A stretch of DNA of 64,000 nucleotides, taken from contig JTDE01001304.1 in assembly GCA_014338405.1 (NCBI GenBank), forward strand, positions 66,959 through 130,958, in the 5' to 3' direction. This stretch comes from Paragonimus skrjabini miyazakii (taxonomy: Eukaryota; Platyhelminthes; Trematoda; Plagiorchiida; Troglotrematidae). The notes beneath the pieces are model-generated. The model did not search any database, was not told the DNA's origin, and saw only the letters and a program-made list of their open reading frames with translations. A program made the position numbers and the translations under genes. Shown here in pieces: positions 52,901 through 58,900 of the stretch (positions are counted from its first letter, which is position 1; every line of letters begins with the position of its first letter).

Positions 52901-55900
52901 AAGCGTCGTCTACAACTTTACCTGTAGCAAATAGACTCAGTTCAGTAGTTTGTAAACAAACGCCTCGCAATTAATACAGTTTGTGATCTATGTCAACGAG
53001 TTTTCCTCTCCATCAATAACGACATATTAAATGGGCGTCACATGCTTTCATGTACAATTAGGTTAAATATTTTGAAATATGGACGGATAAAAAATGGATC
53101 AACTCGCATCTTGTAATCACCGTTTCCCATCACGAGTTACGTGCAAGGGCTTCTGTTACATCTCTTCAGGGGATTCTTATGTAGAATAAAATAATTAGGG
53201 CCTTTGAAACAGAAGCCCGTACTGGATAGGTCCTTTACAAACCAAGCCAAGAAGTAGTTAACGAACGATTTGTGAATTCGAATATACATTTGGTACTTCA
53301 CTTGATATGTCCTCATGGTTGGACAGCACCTGTACAGTATAGGTTGTGTGCCGGCTACATTCACTTGAACGGAGGCTGGATACCATGCCGATAAATAAAA
53401 CTGGTTATAACTCATCGCAGTAGTAGATTATATTGTTGTTTTTATCCAACCATCACTAACTTTGACTGCAATGTGATTAGTTGCTCACAACTATAAAATA
53501 CACATCAGCTTCAGATTCAACTGACAGAATATGTTCTCATCATTTTGATTATTAGTATACATTGGTTATAATATTGGTAACTGAAAAATCACAGCCATGC
53601 GTATCTTTGCTGATACTCATCCAACCAAGTTAACATAGTTGAAGCAAAAAACCAGGAAAGACAACTTGACCTTTCAAGAAGAATTTGGGATCAGTATTTT
53701 AGTCACTTCTGAACTCTTTCATTTCTGTCAGTAAAGCCTATCGTTCAGTCATTCTGACTAGACTCACATTCTGCGAAATTCAAAAAGCGTTGACTACGAC
53801 ACAATCAGTCCTCGTGGTGGTAGATGTTGCGGACACAGGGTCGAAATAGACTGTGTGCATCCAACCGAAAAACCTACGGATAGCTTACAACTCATCGTCG
53901 AGCAGATAATGATGTTGGATTTACAAAAGGGTTCAAGTTATATCACTTCAACCGAAGTTTACGTAACAGCACCCACTAATCACAGCTCCAGACGAATGTG
54001 CTAAACAACTCTGAACTGTTACCCAAACAAAGTCTTACAAAGTTTATATCTACTACGATTTTGTGCGGAACATCTCAGTCACACGATCAACTGGCTATTA
54101 TTAGATGGCATAGCACGTGTGCTTAGATATCACCACTCTTCACTTACACATCCTCAGCAAGGTCAAGCAAACTGACGTTAACCTGTATGGCATGTCGAAC
54201 GTGTTCTTTTGGATTATGGTTTTCTAATTGTACCATTCAGAACTGGTACAAATCTATTGGCATAATAAGGAACTACCAGAAAAAGCTGCTGTAATGCAGC
54301 TTGTGTTCTGAACTACAATATATTAACTTTTAATCGATTCTGTTGTTCGAAGGCATAGGCAAATTTCAAACCTATTTTTTCACTGGTTACAAGAAAATAT
54401 GCTGAATCAAGTACAACTAGCAACTGATGTTTGAGACCCGAAGTGTTAATTTGACTGATCATTTTGGTTTGAAGTTTGTTCAGCCTTGACTTACTTAAGT
54501 ACGTTGAGCTCGTTCGAGTCCAGCACAGTCAACTGTATAAATTGATCAGATGTGTACTTAAATCACGCGTACTCAACACCATGTTTAAATTTCATGAATA
54601 TTACAGAGCACGGCAGCCTCTCGTGCAGCAGCAGAGGCGACTGAGCAGTTGCAGATGGCCCGCGCTGAAGTGGACACACTGAGTGCGGAAGTAAATCGAT
54701 TGCGTGATAGCATTGTGCGACTAGAAGGGGACAAGGTAACTGCTCAACGTGAGGCAAGCGGACAACGGTTGGAGAACGATCAAATCCGTGCACAGGTGGA
54801 CGACTATGAGCTGGAATTAGATCAAATACGTGAACAATTAGAACAAGAACGATCATCAAATCGGAATTTACAGAGTTCCCTACAAGCCGGTCGACAAAAG
54901 GAACAAAATGTCGTAATGGAATTACAGGTGAGCTCTGGAAATTACAAACCTCATGGATTATTTGGTGTCGTAGTATGTCCATGTACTGCCAACATATTCA
55001 CGCAACTGTCGCGACACCGTTGTGCGGTTCGAGTAGATTACTACTGATCATTAGTAAAATGGGATCATTTCAATATGGAAAACCACTAACATATTACACA
55101 GTTGTAGTAGGTTACAAAAATTACCTTTGCCAAATTTAGTCCACATAACTTAATTTAAGTTTATGTCATCCAATCCACGAACCCCTAAGTTATGCGCTAA
55201 TCAACCTGAACAAAACACCGACCCATTGATCTGGAAAGCAACTTGCTTTGTGGTTTGATTGGACGAACTGGTATAGAGCTATGGGAGACCGAAGTAACGA
55301 CATGCGCGAGTTACAAACTTCATGGATAAACCAAGATCGGTGCAGCTTCGTAACGTTTTAATTTTATTTGAGATGAAGGCTGTTGTCAAGCGTAGAGTAG
55401 TTTGTACCATCGAAAATGATTGGTCAGTATTCTTTTTAAAAACGTAACGCTGCCTTCGTTGCACTGATGTTCTTAATGTGCAAAGTTTAGTATCAGTGAA
55501 CACCTGCGATACGCAGTAAAATGCTGAAAGGTAACCCGCACTTCAGTAAATTTTGCTGGGTTTTTTAGACACATTAGGTGACTTCAGAAGATGCGAAGTA
55601 ACACGATGCTTTCCTTAATTACTTACTTAATTACTCAACTGTCTAGTTTACTTTATAGTGCGTTTTCATTTCTTGTTTTAGACTGTACTTACCAGCCACA
55701 AGCTTCTGTGCAGGTTGTTTTGCAGAGTTTCACACAAAAATTTATATATAAAAACCACGTGAACCAGGTTGATGCATGCACGTTTTACTGCCCCCTAGTT
55801 ATAAGGTTACTTGTTCTAACCTCTACTACTACCTTGGCTTAAGGAGGTCTTTTGTTACAATGTCCAATAAGCAAGTCTCCGGTCCATGGGTTAGTGTTGA

Positions 55901-58900
55901 ATCAGCGCTATCCATCAATCTCGAACTTATCGACTAATTTGTCACTTCTCACCATTCTCGTATGTCACCTCATTCCTCCCGCTCACCAGACGGATGGTGA
56001 ATACATCAAAGTGTAAATCGTCCTTATGCTGTTTGTTTATGTAATACACTTTGAATGCAAACGTTCGAGGCTGGTTGTAGTCATTCACTCTGAATCTAAC
56101 GTAGACGAATGCTACTTCAGCGGTTGGGCAATTTGGCCGGTACAGTCCAATTCATTGTGTGACATGAGGTAACGTGAGTTCCCTCAAGATTATTGGCTAC
56201 TGGCGCTGGAAGTACATTCGTTATTCTGAGTCCGAGGCAATTCTAGTAAACCGTTCATCTTAAAACTTCAAGGAAATCCTTCAAATAGTTTACTTTCCAG
56301 TAAACGACTTATCACACCCAAATTGTAGGCTGGGGGAATAGAAATAGTTGCACAGCTTGGGGAGAAGCGAGATCTTTGCGACGTGATTTATATAAATCGT
56401 ACGACTCAAACACATTCACGGACACTGATAACTACTATACGGCTAGGGATTCTTCTCCCACTGAAGAAGGGTGAGCCCGGTTTTAGCTGGTTCCCAAGAA
56501 AGGAACTTGAATTCCCATATTATTCCTGGCTACTAGACGGTTTTGAAATAATCCAACACGTTTACGTAAGAAACTCAAAACACTCATGTGGTCATTCAGA
56601 GTTAGAGCAAGTTGACGACTATGTGTTTTCGAGAAATTTGTTATCATTTATAAAGGTCAAATGATAGATATCGATTAAAACGCGAGCAAAACGCAGTTAA
56701 AATTGAACAAGGAGAAATCAACCAAATCAGTCTTATCCACCAACAGGGTGGTTTGAGCAGTCTGTCAATGTTAACTCAGAGTGTATCTACATTTCTGGGT
56801 AGGTAAACAGTGGGTTAAGGGAGTTCAAGAGATTGCATGAACAACTTATGGCAACATAACACAGGACGACGTAATCGGATGGCGGTCGCTTCAGCTGTTC
56901 ATATGTTGCCACGTTGTACTGATCTTGGCTGCTATCTAGGCGCTCTGTAAACGACACGAAAAGACTTGCTAGGGTTCATGTTATGACGTCCCTCGGCCAG
57001 ACGTTCCACGACAGGTTTTCTTACTCCGCTTCTAAGCCATGTTGCGTGATGCTCCCTTACGAGCTTACCAAGCTGATTCGTCGTGCGTCTAATGTACTTC
57101 GCTACGCATCAGAAGACGAAAGAGTAGACAACCATATTTTGGACGTGGCAGACATCTTTCCTAGGCATAAAGAGCAACGTTATAGTAACATCGAACCGTC
57201 TGAAAAATTCAGAAGATTAGTTATTCTCTGTATTCCTGACCGAGCTAAAACATTCATTTTGGACAAGGGTGTGCTTGAAAAGATGTTACATTTTTCCGCA
57301 TTGCTGTTCTTCCTATTACTTCGTATCTATGTTCCCTCTAGGAACTCCTTGTAAGCCCTTAACTTGCTTTGGAAGAGAGCTTTTGTCGGTCTCTTGTGAT
57401 TTGTAAATACAAAACTCCCCAGGCTAATTATCAGATCCTTGTGAACAACTTTGACACAACTTTTTTCCTAACATCGTTGAGACTGGAAAAATCCATAAAT
57501 ACGTTTTTCGTATATGAAATATAACGCTGGTTCAAACAGGAACTTGGACCTGGATAAAAATTGCTCAGGAACGCATACAATTTATCAAACAGAAAGTACC
57601 TCAAAATTGCAATATCACTGAGCCACATAAGTTTTATACCAACCGTAGTAACCTTAGTTCTATCTAAAGAATTTAAATAGTCCTTACTCATAGTCGACTA
57701 CCTCGGAGTAGAAAAGGAGTGCCCAACAATAATCACTTTTAAAACACGAATTGAACATACTTCAGTTGACCTCTGATTTCCCATTTCTACATAGGTTTCA
57801 ACCAGGACTTTTCAAATAGAAACATGAGATTCGAATTTTGCTCTCGTTAGAATTCGGTCCTAATGTGTATCCTCGCCGCAGCAAAGACAAGAACTCCGGC
57901 CTCTAGAGACCTTTGGTGTCCGTTATGGAAAGGACGTTGCTGGAATCGTAGCTTTCCAACGTAAATCACTCAAAATCCTCGACTACGTTTCAGCTGTTTG
58001 AGATATTTGCGGTTTGCATAAATCTCATTTGGCGCTATCGATTTCAGTTACAATGTATCTATCCTGTACAATTTTGACTAGGCTTTTCGTAATCTATATA
58101 TACCATCATCTAATTACCTCAGCACATGCCAGATTAACTTCAGCGGTTGCATACTGCAGTACAGTAACTTGACAGACAAGCCGAAATATATAGATGCATT
58201 TCTAATGTCTTTTCAGCGTTCGTTTATCTATTTGCGGAATAGTCATAGTGTATTGCTCAAATCAGCTTGTGGACGTTCCATACACGTTATCTCAGGTACT
58301 GTCAAAAGACAGACGGTTCTTGAGATGCATTAGAGTTTTTCACACTGTTGTCCTGTTTGAGAAAAATTACTTAGGATTATTCAATTTAAAACTGACCAGC
58401 AACTTTGGATGGTACTTTCTGAAAAGAACAATAGCGACTCTTTCCCACCACTTAGGTTATAGATTACGTTTTTCTCATGACTTGTCTTTAAGAAGTTTGC
58501 TGGATAGATTGCTTATGCTCAATCTTACTGATTGCATACGAGGAGTTTCGAAAAGACACGAGCACTTAAGCGTATTCCATATGGTAATTTAACGTTTTTC
58601 AGAAGATTGACACCAAATGCTGCCCTCGAAGACCATATCCGTAACGTCAGTACACAATGAAATAAACCGCATTTTAATGTTTGGTGTTAATCATCACTGC
58701 AATTGTAGTGAGGATGAGCGATCGTAATATAATACTCACACCACGGCTATTCAGTAGAAGGACCAGAGCATAGATTTTGACATCGAACAAGCCGCAAGAA
58801 AAATGAAGGAAGAAGCATCGGAGTGCATCATCGTCCAAAATGGTCCTTGCTACGTAAAGGAACTAAGCATTGGCGTCTGTGACAAAGGGAACGGTCTGGG

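Noticed and set aside
56983..57354. Forward 123-codon frame as a gene inside intron 14
   Set aside because: No recognisable domain, no supporting signals, and a hydrophobic random-looking C-terminus.
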